Shown piece after piece: positions 28,639 to 38,047 of a DNA stretch of 64,000 nucleotides. The notes under the pieces are model-generated. The model had not been told where the DNA came from. It saw only the letters and a program-made list of their open reading frames with translations, and did no database searches. This stretch comes from Acinetobacter modestus (GTDB lineage Bacteria > Pseudomonadota > Gammaproteobacteria > Pseudomonadales > Moraxellaceae), in NCBI RefSeq assembly GCF_014636095.1, contig NZ_BMDV01000006.1, forward strand, positions 62,001 through 126,000, given 5' to 3'. How positions within the stretch are numbered: the stretch's first letter is position 1; every line of letters begins with the position of its first letter. The translations under genes were made by a program, and so were the position numbers.

Positions 28639-28926
28639 TTAATCCTGATGTTGTGGCAGCAAATTATGTTCATCATAATCTGCTAAAGCCATGTATTGCT
28701 CTGGATTGGTTTGAATTGCTTCTAAACGGCTCGCAAGCATAAACTCAGAAATGTTTTTCATATCCTTAGCAGGTACACGCCCATGCTGTGTCACAAAATT
28801 ATTAATTTCATTAAATTTAGAGACCAATTGTTCATCAGCCGTTAGACCAGACGTCTTTTTCTTAACGTTTAAAAGACCTAAGTCATCATCAGCAATCATA
28901 TCTTGAAGCCAGCTTAAATCTTCCAT
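28639..28926 (-). CDS. Small acidic protein of the methyltransferase-helicase-nuclease locus
   Basis: A 95-residue protein with a good ribosome binding site (GGAG, 8 nt). It begins MEDLSWLQDMIADDDLGLL, repeating the DDDLGLL motif of the next protein. The rest (FVTQHGRVPAKDMKNISEFMLASRL, then YDEHNLL) looks like the helical N-terminal part of longer GIY-YIG proteins in such loci. It may be a separate adaptor or the product of a former fusion. No catalytic motif is seen. Confidence 0.7.
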   Translation of the reverse strand: MEDLSWLQDMIADDDLGLLNVKKKTSGLTADEQLVSKFNEINNFVTQHGRVPAKDMKNISEFMLASRLEAIQTNPEQYMALADYDEHNLLPQHQD

Positions 28927-28929
28927 GTT

Positions 28930-30858
28930 TTACACTCCAGCTCGTCTACGTTGCTCACGAATATAGATTAGGCATTCGGCTAATCGTTTTTCAATTAAGT
29001 TATTTGATTCTAGACTAGGCTCACGACCAAACTGAACTTTGAAGGCTTTTAACTTAGGCCATAGCTCAATGGCTTCTTCTTGAGTCATACTAATCTTAGT
29101 TGCTTCGATTGCCTCCTTAATCAATTTGAGCACATTGACTGTGACTTCTTTTGATAGGATTTCAAATGCTTTTTGGAATGGATTAACAGATTGAATTAAA
29201 TCAATATTCAGGTCTTCAATATTGATAAATTTATCTGCCATTCGAATAAACTTTTTATCACCGACTTCTTTGACTTCTGCTGTGCTAATCACTGAGTCCA
29301 CGACTAAATATTGACTCACTTCTTCAAGTTCAGCTTTTGTTAAGTCAGGATATTTTGTTTGGATAATCTTAGGGATAAGAACTTTATTCACTACTTCAGG
29401 CTCAACCTTACCTGCTGAACCTGCAATTACATTAGCATCTTGAAGAATCGCTGCTTTTAGATCCACAAGATCATTTTCAATAATTGCCTTTGTTTTTGCT
29501 GTGCTTGGTTCTTTAAACCCTTTGATTGTGAGTGTACCCGGTGGAACAATATCTTCATCATCACGTTTAGTTTTAAACTTGAAGTTTGGTGCGAGTATTT
29601 GTTCCATTAATAAAGATGCAGTAATAGCTTTCAGCATATTATTTACTGCAAATTTTACCTCTGTATCTTGTGCATCTGGTTGAGCAATAAGATTGGTAAA
29701 TTGCGCATGTGATTTGTTCGAACTATCTCGTGTACAACGTCCCACAATCTGCACAATTTCAGTCAAAGATCCACGGTAACCAATTGTTAAAGCATGCTCA
29801 CAGAATTGCCAGTCAAAGCCTTCTTTTGCCATACCAATTGCGATAATAAGATCAAGATCATCTACAGTTTTAATATTACGCAGATATTCAACAACTTTAT
29901 CACGACCATCTTCTTCAACTAGATCTGCAACTTTTAAAAGTTTTCCATCTGACCGTTTTATCGTAATAATTCCAGTTTGATCATCTTTAATAATGAACTC
30001 ACCAATAATTTCAAGGATGGCGTCAACTTCATCATATTTATCTTTACTTGATTCACCTGAATTAGGATGGGGAATATGAATGATCGTCTTTTTGTCAGTA
30101 TCAAGAACTTTTTTTAGAGCAATAATCCCTTCGTCATCTTCTTTAAAGTAACGTCCTTTATAAAAGTGGTAGCCAATACCTAATGACTTTAAATAGGTAT
30201 AGCCATTGAGTTGTTCGTAATAGTTAAAAGAAACTTTATCAAATTTTGCTTCATCTTCAGGCGTAAGTACAGGAACACTATCGCCACGGAAGTATGAACC
30301 CGTCATCGCAACAATATGAGCGGTGGTATTGTCCATTAAAGCTTTAAGAACATTACCTAGAATATTATCAGCATCTGCTGAAACATGATGGAATTCATCA
30401 ATTGCCACTAATGTATTATCAAATACATGATCTTCTAACTCTTCAAAAGCAAATCTTAGTGTTGCATGTGTACATACTAAAATTTGATCTGTACCTTCCA
30501 TAAAACGTTTAAAGGCTTTTACTTTGCTTTTATCGCCACCAGCAGTACATAAATTATTTTCAGGTTTGATGTCCCAATCTGCAAAAAAGCCACTTTCACT
30601 CAGCTTAGTGCTAGCAAATGAACCGCCAATTGAGCGTTCAGGTACAGCTACAATAACTTTGCTCAACCCTTGGTTGTGTATCTTGTCTAAACCTAAAAAC
30701 ATTAATGCACGAGACTTACCTGATGCAGGAGGAGCTTTTAAGAGTAAATACTGGCTATTACGAGATTGAAAGGCACGAGCTTGCATCGCTCTCATGCCCA
30801 TATTATTTATTGAGGTGCTTTCCCCAGTTTGTTGATATGTAATATCTACAAGATTCAT
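28930..30858 (-). CDS. SF2 DEAD/DEAH-box helicase
   Basis: A 642-residue superfamily 2 helicase. Motif I is APPASGKS (42-49), motif II is AIDEFHH, motif III MTGSYF, and motif VI falls in IVQIVGRCTRDS; AKEGFDWQFCEHALTIGYRG precedes it. It should be an ATP-driven DNA translocase coupling the methyltransferase and the nuclease. Its ATG is 3 bp after the methyltransferase stop. The C-terminal 200 residues are helical and unassigned. Confidence 0.88.
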   Translation of the reverse strand: MNLVDITYQQTGESTSINNMGMRAMQARAFQSRNSQYLLLKAPPASGKSRALMFLGLDKIHNQGLSKVIVAVPERSIGGSFASTKLSESGFFADWDIKPENNLCTAGGDKSKVKAFKRFMEGTDQILVCTHATLRFAFEELEDHVFDNTLVAIDEFHHVSADADNILGNVLKALMDNTTAHIVAMTGSYFRGDSVPVLTPEDEAKFDKVSFNYYEQLNGYTYLKSLGIGYHFYKGRYFKEDDEGIIALKKVLDTDKKTIIHIPHPNSGESSKDKYDEVDAILEIIGEFIIKDDQTGIITIKRSDGKLLKVADLVEEDGRDKVVEYLRNIKTVDDLDLIIAIGMAKEGFDWQFCEHALTIGYRGSLTEIVQIVGRCTRDSSNKSHAQFTNLIAQPDAQDTEVKFAVNNMLKAITASLLMEQILAPNFKFKTKRDDEDIVPPGTLTIKGFKEPSTAKTKAIIENDLVDLKAAILQDANVIAGSAGKVEPEVVNKVLIPKIIQTKYPDLTKAELEEVSQYLVVDSVISTAEVKEVGDKKFIRMADKFINIEDLNIDLIQSVNPFQKAFEILSKEVTVNVLKLIKEAIEATKISMTQEEAIELWPKLKAFKVQFGREPSLESNNLIEKRLAECLIYIREQRRRAGV

Positions 30859-30861
30859 AAA

Positions 30862-33561
30862 TTATTCACCCTCTAATAAATTAGTTTCGTAAAGTTCAAT
30901 TAAAAAATCTAATCTGCTCTTATCACTATCAAATCCTTTCTTGTTATACAAACGTTCTACATAATCATCATTTTTTTTATGAGCGTCTTTTAAATCCTTA
31001 GGCATTAAATCTGGATCGTAAAGCTTAGCTAAAGTCTTATTTGGATAATTTTCTCTAACACTTAATATTTCAAATGCTAATTCAGTTAGGTCATTTTTTT
31101 GAATATCTGAAAGCTTTGGGAACGGGAAAGTATTGTAGACTAATGAAGAAGAATATCTGTAATCTGATTTTAATCGCCCTGCAACAGTTCTAATCCATAA
31201 TGTATGCATAAATGATGAAATTAAAGAGAATAGCCAAGGTTCGGCGTCATATACTGCTGAGGCTGCATCTGAAATGATTGTATCTGAAGCTAAGTAACCT
31301 ATTGGTAAATAGTTTCTTCTTTGCGAAGTAGTTCTAGGCACAATAATCGAACTAGTTTCATTGTATGATTGAAAATAAAATCTATGTGGGGTTAAGCCAG
31401 CAGCCCTAGTACTAGATTCTGTGCTATTTAATCTATGTTCTGCGACCTTCTCTAATCGATGATTTACTTCAAAATACTTCTTAGCTTCATCTAAATCTGT
31501 ATCTTTTATATAAAAGCAATATCGTTCAATTCCATTAAGGAATTCTCTTGCACCAATATATTTTTTAATAAACTTCTTGAGGTCTGGAAATCTTAGAATT
31601 AGATCAGAATATTCTTCAGAGGATAAAGTTAAAAAACCAGAGTCATTTATTAAATTTCCATATACCATTTGAGGATAGCCGTCAGATATAGGGTTACTTC
31701 TTCTCAATATATTAATATTTTTATTTTCAGTTAAGTAAGGTGAAATATATGTCACTCTCTTTACTACTTTTTCTTCGAATATAATTTTTTCGGAGGACGA
31801 TTTAGATTTGATTCCTATAATTACCACGATAACAGCAGCTGGATCTTTAGCACTATTCTTCCATTGGAATGAGGTGTGTGCAAAACTAATTTCTAGAATA
31901 TTTTTTAGAATTTTTGGCCATAATAAAGCAACTTGTTCACCCTGAGTAATAGAATTGGTAGATACGAATGCACAAGCAGTCGATGGAAATTTTTCTATAA
32001 ATTGAGAAGCCTTTAAGAACCAGCCTGAAACATAATCTAAACTTTTATATTTAGTCTTAAAAATATTTTTGAGATCTTCTTTTTGGTCACTTGTTTGATT
32101 TCGTGAACCTTTATAAGGAGGGTTTCCTAAAATATAAATATAATCTTGTATTCTTGCCTCACATATTTCTACCCAATCTGATCTTAAAGCATTATATGAA
32201 TATATATTTCCTGAATTTTTTAAAGGTAAAGAAGGGAGTATTTCTCCAAATTCATCTTTAAATGTAAGATTCATTTGATGTTCTGTTAGCCATAAAGACA
32301 GAATTGCAACTTCATGAGCAAAATCATCAATTTCTATCCCATAAAATTGAGAAACCTGAATCACTGAAAATGGTTTTGAAAATTGACCTGTTTTTTCAAG
32401 TTCTAGTTCTTGAACACGTTTCAAAAGCTCCATTTCAAACTTACGAAGCTCTTTATACGCAATAATAAGGAAGTTACCTGAACCACAAGCAGGGTCAAAA
32501 ATTTTAAGTTGACCTAAACGTTGCTGTAATTTTAATAGTTTATTAACACTGTCTTGGTTTTTCTCTAATTCTTCATACAAGTCATTTAAGAATAATGGTT
32601 CAATCACCTTCATAATGTTTGGAACAGAGGTGTAATGCTGTCCCATGGTGCTACGTTGTTCAGTATGAACAACCGCTTGGAACATAGAACCAAAAATATC
32701 TGGGTTGATATCGGACCAATCCAGTTCTGCACCACACTCAATCAAAATTCTACGTGATTTACGAGTAAATTTTGGAACTTGAATATCATCTTTAAATAAA
32801 CCGCCATTTACATACGGAAAATCTGCTAAGTAGTCAGGTAAATCTGCTTCACGATCTTCAGATGATTGGTTTAATACTTTAAACAAACGTCCTATTAAAG
32901 CCGATAAGTCTGATCCATCTTCATTACTCTTGGATATTGCCGAAGTAAACTGTTTGTCCTTAAAAATCTCTGTATCTTCAGCAAAGTAACAAAATAGCAG
33001 TCGAGATAAGAAAATATTAAGGTGATGTAAGTTCTCTTTATTGTTTAAGTCGTCTTCATTGAAATTATCGGCTTTAATTTCGTCAAATAGCTTTGCTAGT
33101 TTTTCAGCAGCCTTAACATCCGCAGGGTTTTCACCTTGATATACAGCTTTCTCCATCCCAGCCCATGGTAAGAAGAAATCAAATTTTTTAGCTAAATCAC
33201 CAAAAGGAACATCCAATGTATCTTGTGTTTTAGTATCTACTGCCAATAGAGTTTTGAAGTCAGTTACGATCAAGAAGCGAATCTTATTGCTTTCCGTTCG
33301 CTTTTCATTCTTCATTTGATCAATCAAACCATGCAAATCATGCTGTTTTGCAATTTTAAAATAAACCTTCAGCTTCCAAAATAAAGTATTCTCTTTATCC
33401 TCTGCTAAATTAGTATCCCCTGAGCGCAGTTTATTTATTGAATACTTACGCAAACCATAAGCCAACAACAATTCATAGATAAATTCTTTTTGATGTAGCT
33501 CGCCTTTAGAAATTCTATGGATGAGCTGTTTAATATTTTCTTCGATTTGGACGATATTCAT
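30862..33561 (-). CDS. MmeI-like adenine-specific DNA methyltransferase
   Basis: An 899-residue class I SAM-dependent N6-adenine methyltransferase. Motif I is FDPACGSGNFLI (around residue 355), motif IV is NPPY (around 480). The N-terminal spacer with LLFCYFAEDTEIF, the TMGQHYTS segment and the C-terminal recognition region ending in PFPKLSD and a final AKLYDPDLMP stretch follow the MmeI-type layout. I see no convincing N-terminal D-ExK nuclease motif, which fits with a separate GIY-YIG nuclease. It heads a four-gene operon; it would protect host DNA or mark the recognition site. Confidence 0.85.
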   Translation of the reverse strand: MNIVQIEENIKQLIHRISKGELHQKEFIYELLLAYGLRKYSINKLRSGDTNLAEDKENTLFWKLKVYFKIAKQHDLHGLIDQMKNEKRTESNKIRFLIVTDFKTLLAVDTKTQDTLDVPFGDLAKKFDFFLPWAGMEKAVYQGENPADVKAAEKLAKLFDEIKADNFNEDDLNNKENLHHLNIFLSRLLFCYFAEDTEIFKDKQFTSAISKSNEDGSDLSALIGRLFKVLNQSSEDREADLPDYLADFPYVNGGLFKDDIQVPKFTRKSRRILIECGAELDWSDINPDIFGSMFQAVVHTEQRSTMGQHYTSVPNIMKVIEPLFLNDLYEELEKNQDSVNKLLKLQQRLGQLKIFDPACGSGNFLIIAYKELRKFEMELLKRVQELELEKTGQFSKPFSVIQVSQFYGIEIDDFAHEVAILSLWLTEHQMNLTFKDEFGEILPSLPLKNSGNIYSYNALRSDWVEICEARIQDYIYILGNPPYKGSRNQTSDQKEDLKNIFKTKYKSLDYVSGWFLKASQFIEKFPSTACAFVSTNSITQGEQVALLWPKILKNILEISFAHTSFQWKNSAKDPAAVIVVIIGIKSKSSSEKIIFEEKVVKRVTYISPYLTENKNINILRRSNPISDGYPQMVYGNLINDSGFLTLSSEEYSDLILRFPDLKKFIKKYIGAREFLNGIERYCFYIKDTDLDEAKKYFEVNHRLEKVAEHRLNSTESSTRAAGLTPHRFYFQSYNETSSIIVPRTTSQRRNYLPIGYLASDTIISDAASAVYDAEPWLFSLISSFMHTLWIRTVAGRLKSDYRYSSSLVYNTFPFPKLSDIQKNDLTELAFEILSVRENYPNKTLAKLYDPDLMPKDLKDAHKKNDDYVERLYNKKGFDSDKSRLDFLIELYETNLLEGE

Positions 33562-33660
33562 TTGTATAGATGACCGTATTAAAGCTAATAATTAGTTTAT
33601 AGAAACAATAAGTTAAATTGAATGAAACTTCTTGTATATGCGACACAAATTGACGTGGAG

Positions 33661-33930
33661 TCAATCGAAAGTCATAGGGTGCTTAATGTGGAATTCTGAA
33701 TCATTCCAATGATTCTGAATGAATTCCTTTTCATTAAAATCATTTATTAATCTTGATCTAAGCATATCAAATCCCTGCCAATAGAATTCATCTAATGAGC
33801 GATTAGGCAATTCATCGTCAAGTGAATGAGATTTATGCTCGAATGGTATTAAATAAATTATCTGTATTAGCTCAAACCTGATCTGACGCTGGCACCAGAA
33901 AAACTGGGTAGCTGTCAGCTTAGGCCTGAG
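33661..33930 (-). pseudogene. Open frame without a start codon, probable gene remnant
   Basis: Between the methyltransferase and the ligase a minus-strand frame is open for 89 codons and reads like a real protein: LTATQFFWCQRQIRFEL, then FEHKSHSLDDELPNRSLDEF, then HWNDSEFHIKHPMTFD and TGA at 33661. There is no ATG or GTG until a Met about 50 codons in, and a TAG precedes the frame. I think it is the 3' end of a truncated gene. I do not recognise the family. The remaining bases of 33562-33953 hold nothing else I can see. Confidence 0.45.
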
Positions 33931-33953
33931 CTAGTACAACTAAATATTTAAAG

Positions 33954-35891
33954 TTACCCAATTAAGTTAAGGTATTCCTGTTCAGTTAATACCTTAACGC
34001 CTTTATCACGAGCTGCATTAATCTTAGTTTCACCGACCTTGTCGCCAGTTACCAGATAGGTAGTTTTACTAGTCACCGATTTAGCCACTTTAGCTCCAAG
34101 TGCTTTTGCATTCTTTTCCATATCGTCACGGGAACCTTGTTGCATCGAGCCAGTAAATACAACGATTGCTCCAGCTATAGGCGAATCTGAACTTTCTCTA
34201 TCAGATTCCTTGGGTGTAACACTTAAGTTGAAACCGAGGTTATATACTTTGAAAAACTCTTCTCTAACGTTTGCTAAACCTTCGACAATAGCTTCAGCAC
34301 TTAGTTGTGCAAATCCATCTATTTTAACCATATCCTCGACTGATATTTCGAAAACCTGAACTAGGGCATGATGCCGAAGTAATTTCTCACAGTTTCCGCC
34401 AGCTAATCGGGTAACTCCAAATGCAGCAAGAAACCTCCAATCTTCTATTTCAATCTGTCTACTTGCTTGGAGTTGATCGATAAGATTTTGTGACGTTTTA
34501 TCTCCAAATCCAAACTCTACAAATTGATGCTTAGCAATCTGATAGATTTCGTGAATGTGCTTAATACCTTGATTAGTTATTTTTTCAATCACCTTTGGCC
34601 CAAAGCCATCTACATTACCCAATGTTTTAAAAAAATGAATCAGTGTATTCTCGGTTTGGGCAGGACAGTCTGATTTATTCGGGCATATTAAATGATCACC
34701 TTCCCAAATAAGGTGAGCACCACAACTAGGACAATTTTCAGGTAATTCTGGCTCTGCTCGTTTGATAACCTCTTCAATTTTTGGAATAACTAAGCCACTT
34801 CTGACTAGCTTAACGATTGCGCCAGGACCAACTCCATTTGTCTTCACCATATGATAGTGGTGAACAGTTACCCTGCTTAGAGTAGCCCCACTAAGTTTTG
34901 TCGGAACCAATTCAGCTACTGGTGAAACTCGACCAGTCCTTGAAGTCTGAGGAACAACTTTCAATACTTCAACTTCAGCCGATTCTTCATTCACTTTAAA
35001 AGCAATTTGCCATCTATGAAACTTTCTCGTAGAGCCCATATGCTCTTTGATCGGTGCATTTGTAGTTTCTAAGACTAATCCATCAATATCAAAATCAACT
35101 GAGTTCCACATACTTTCAAGAATACTCTCAAAGTTTGACAATAACTCTTCAATACTTCCCGTCCAGTTATCTAATAGTGAAAAAGGGTAGAAGACACAGG
35201 CACCTTTATCAATTGCCTTTTGGACATCTTCATCAACTTTCTTTTCAGCAATAATTGCTGCTTGGATATTGCGTGAGTTTTCAAACTTTTCTATCAACAC
35301 CCTATTAAAGTAACTTTTCTTGATTACGATTTCGCCCGGGCCTAAACCTCTTCCTGCATTTTTTGCTACTTTAAGTCCTCGTTCAAATGCACGAGTAATA
35401 TCTTGACCTCTTGTCCCATCACCTCGGGTGTAGAGAGTTGTACCATCATCATAAGCAGCATAACCATCAAGTTTTGGTGTAACCTTAATCTCAATCAAAT
35501 TTTGATCAAATTCAATTTCTGAAGCGGCTTTAGCAATCCTTTCCGTCCATTTTTTAATTTCTTCAAAAGAATATGCTTTATCGGTAGAAAGCATTTTCTT
35601 TGGAAGTGGAACAGTCTTACTATCGATTAAAACTTCAGGCTCTACACTTAATAAGAATGGATTGTCTGGATCAAGAGTTTTGAAGTAGTTAAGATATTCA
35701 TCATACTGCTTATCTTCAATAATCGGATAACCGGATCTGTAAAGAGCATTAGCAACTTTAAGCAATATTTCCAACTCTTCCCAACTGTGATTATTTGAAA
35801 AAAAGAGCTTCTCTACATCGTCTATACTTAAATTAAGCCCGAGCTTTTCAATAATGGCGATTTGGTTGTCGTTAAATTTATAGTTAGACAT
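33954..35891 (-). CDS. Island-encoded NAD+-dependent DNA ligase (replacement LigA)
   Basis: A complete 645-residue bacterial-type ligase: domain Ia with Y51...EDKQYDEY, adenylation domain with nucleophile Lys140 (TPKLDG), TRGDGTRGQDIT, DIDGLVLE and RWQIAFKV, OB fold from RTGRVSPVAEL, zinc finger Cys387/390/403/409, helix-hairpin-helix repeats and a C-terminal BRCT domain. It is clearly divergent from the host LigA. It is the last island gene, 11 bp behind the broken host ligA and in the same direction. The host-fragment TAA overlaps its ribosome binding site (TAAGGG), so it should use host transcription and coupled translation. It most likely replaces the disrupted essential enzyme. Confidence 0.93.
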   Translation of the reverse strand: MSNYKFNDNQIAIIEKLGLNLSIDDVEKLFFSNNHSWEELEILLKVANALYRSGYPIIEDKQYDEYLNYFKTLDPDNPFLLSVEPEVLIDSKTVPLPKKMLSTDKAYSFEEIKKWTERIAKAASEIEFDQNLIEIKVTPKLDGYAAYDDGTTLYTRGDGTRGQDITRAFERGLKVAKNAGRGLGPGEIVIKKSYFNRVLIEKFENSRNIQAAIIAEKKVDEDVQKAIDKGACVFYPFSLLDNWTGSIEELLSNFESILESMWNSVDFDIDGLVLETTNAPIKEHMGSTRKFHRWQIAFKVNEESAEVEVLKVVPQTSRTGRVSPVAELVPTKLSGATLSRVTVHHYHMVKTNGVGPGAIVKLVRSGLVIPKIEEVIKRAEPELPENCPSCGAHLIWEGDHLICPNKSDCPAQTENTLIHFFKTLGNVDGFGPKVIEKITNQGIKHIHEIYQIAKHQFVEFGFGDKTSQNLIDQLQASRQIEIEDWRFLAAFGVTRLAGGNCEKLLRHHALVQVFEISVEDMVKIDGFAQLSAEAIVEGLANVREEFFKVYNLGFNLSVTPKESDRESSDSPIAGAIVVFTGSMQQGSRDDMEKNAKALGAKVAKSVTSKTTYLVTGDKVGETKINAARDKGVKVLTEQEYLNLIG

Positions 35892-35902
35892 TACTGCTAC
35901 CC

Positions 35903-36985
<1,083 letters not shown>

Positions 36986-37004
36986 TTAAATTTCACCATA
37001 TAAA

Positions 37005-37023
37005 AGGGCGGAAAAACCGCCCT
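37005..37023. terminator. Hairpin between zipA and ligA, possible attenuator
   Basis: AGGGCGG (37005-37011) and CCGCCCT (37017-37023) with a five-base loop, followed on the minus strand by TTTTATAT. It lies only about 20 bp before the ligA start codon, too close for a separate promoter after it. A partial terminator or attenuator between zipA and ligA is likely. Confidence 0.6.
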
Positions 37024-37056
37024 ATAATTTTTACTAAATTTATTATAAAAGATTCA

Positions 37057-38046
37057 TTAGACGGTTGCTTGATTTGGGCGATAATCAATCACATGATGAC
37101 GCCAATGCTCTTTCAACTGCGGCGTAAACTCTAAATTATTTTCATCATAGACTTTGCCATCAACTTCACGTGCAATTAAGCCTGCAATACTGGTCATCAT
37201 GTCATAGCCTGTAACAGCTTTACTATTTGGTAAGGCAAGGAAGAAAGCTAATCCCTGTACTTGTTCTCCCGACAAACTTTCCAAATCAAAACCAGCAGGT
37301 CCATTATCTGTGACACGTAATACAGAGAACATCAATGGGCTTGGCTCATCGGTATTTTCATAACGATGGAAGCAAGACATCTCTCCAAAACGCAGACCGT
37401 ATTTCAACAATACTTTGAGAGCTTTATCACCAGACAAAGCACGGCGTGGGTTTGGATAAACATTCAAAGCAATAATTTGCTCTGCTGTTGCCAAAGCACT
37501 TTCATCATCATAGCGTTGCTGTTCATGCAAATGCACATCTAAAATATTACTTTCTCCATCGAATTCTTCAATCGCAACAGTTTCAATATTGGGATTTAAG
37601 CTGAGCTCTGTTTCAGCTTTCTCATCCTCAGCTTTTTCTGGCGTTTCTAAAAGCGCTTCAACTTCGTCTTGAGACTGCGATTCAAGAATTGTCTCTTGTT
37701 TATTTGCACTCGGAGTGAACTCAACGACTGGCTCAGGTTCAATCACAACATCAGTTTCACTCGCTTTTACAATATTTTCTGCAGCAACTGTTTCAACTGG
37801 CGCTTTTGCTTCAATCGGTGCTGTGTTAAAACTTGGTTCAACGCGTTCAACTGTAACGGCGACATTGCTTTGTAGAAGTTGATCTCGCACATGACGTGGA
37901 ATCACAGGTTGCTGACTTTCAGGATTAATATGTAAATCTGCTTCTAATGATGGCTCTACTGGTTTTGGTTTTCTTAAAATCATGATTAAACCAACGAGCA
38001 TAATCGCAACGGCGGCAACAATGCCTATTATTGTATTCATTTCCAT
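37057..38046 (-). CDS. zipA: Cell division protein ZipA
   Basis: ZipA anchors FtsZ to the inner membrane at the division site. I start at ATG 38046, seven nt after GGAG and directly after the smc stop (329 residues). The layout is typical: an N-terminal transmembrane helix (IIGIVAAVAIMLVGLIMIL), a long acidic Pro/Glu/Thr-rich linker (to about residue 190) and a C-terminal FtsZ-binding domain (ALSGDKALKVLLKYGLRFGEMSCFHRY, seen in pieces). It lies between smc and ligA, as usual in Acinetobacter. Confidence 0.92.
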   Translation of the reverse strand: MEMNTIIGIVAAVAIMLVGLIMILRKPKPVEPSLEADLHINPESQQPVIPRHVRDQLLQSNVAVTVERVEPSFNTAPIEAKAPVETVAAENIVKASETDVVIEPEPVVEFTPSANKQETILESQSQDEVEALLETPEKAEDEKAETELSLNPNIETVAIEEFDGESNILDVHLHEQQRYDDESALATAEQIIALNVYPNPRRALSGDKALKVLLKYGLRFGEMSCFHRYENTDEPSPLMFSVLRVTDNGPAGFDLESLSGEQVQGLAFFLALPNSKAVTGYDMMTSIAGLIAREVDGKVYDENNLEFTPQLKEHWRHHVIDYRPNQATV

Positions 38047-38047
38047 A

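Noticed and set aside
28639-28676. Upstream start for the GIY-YIG gene overlapping the 95-aa gene
   Set aside because: The ATG at 28634 has a good ribosome binding site and the 14 extra residues look non-native.
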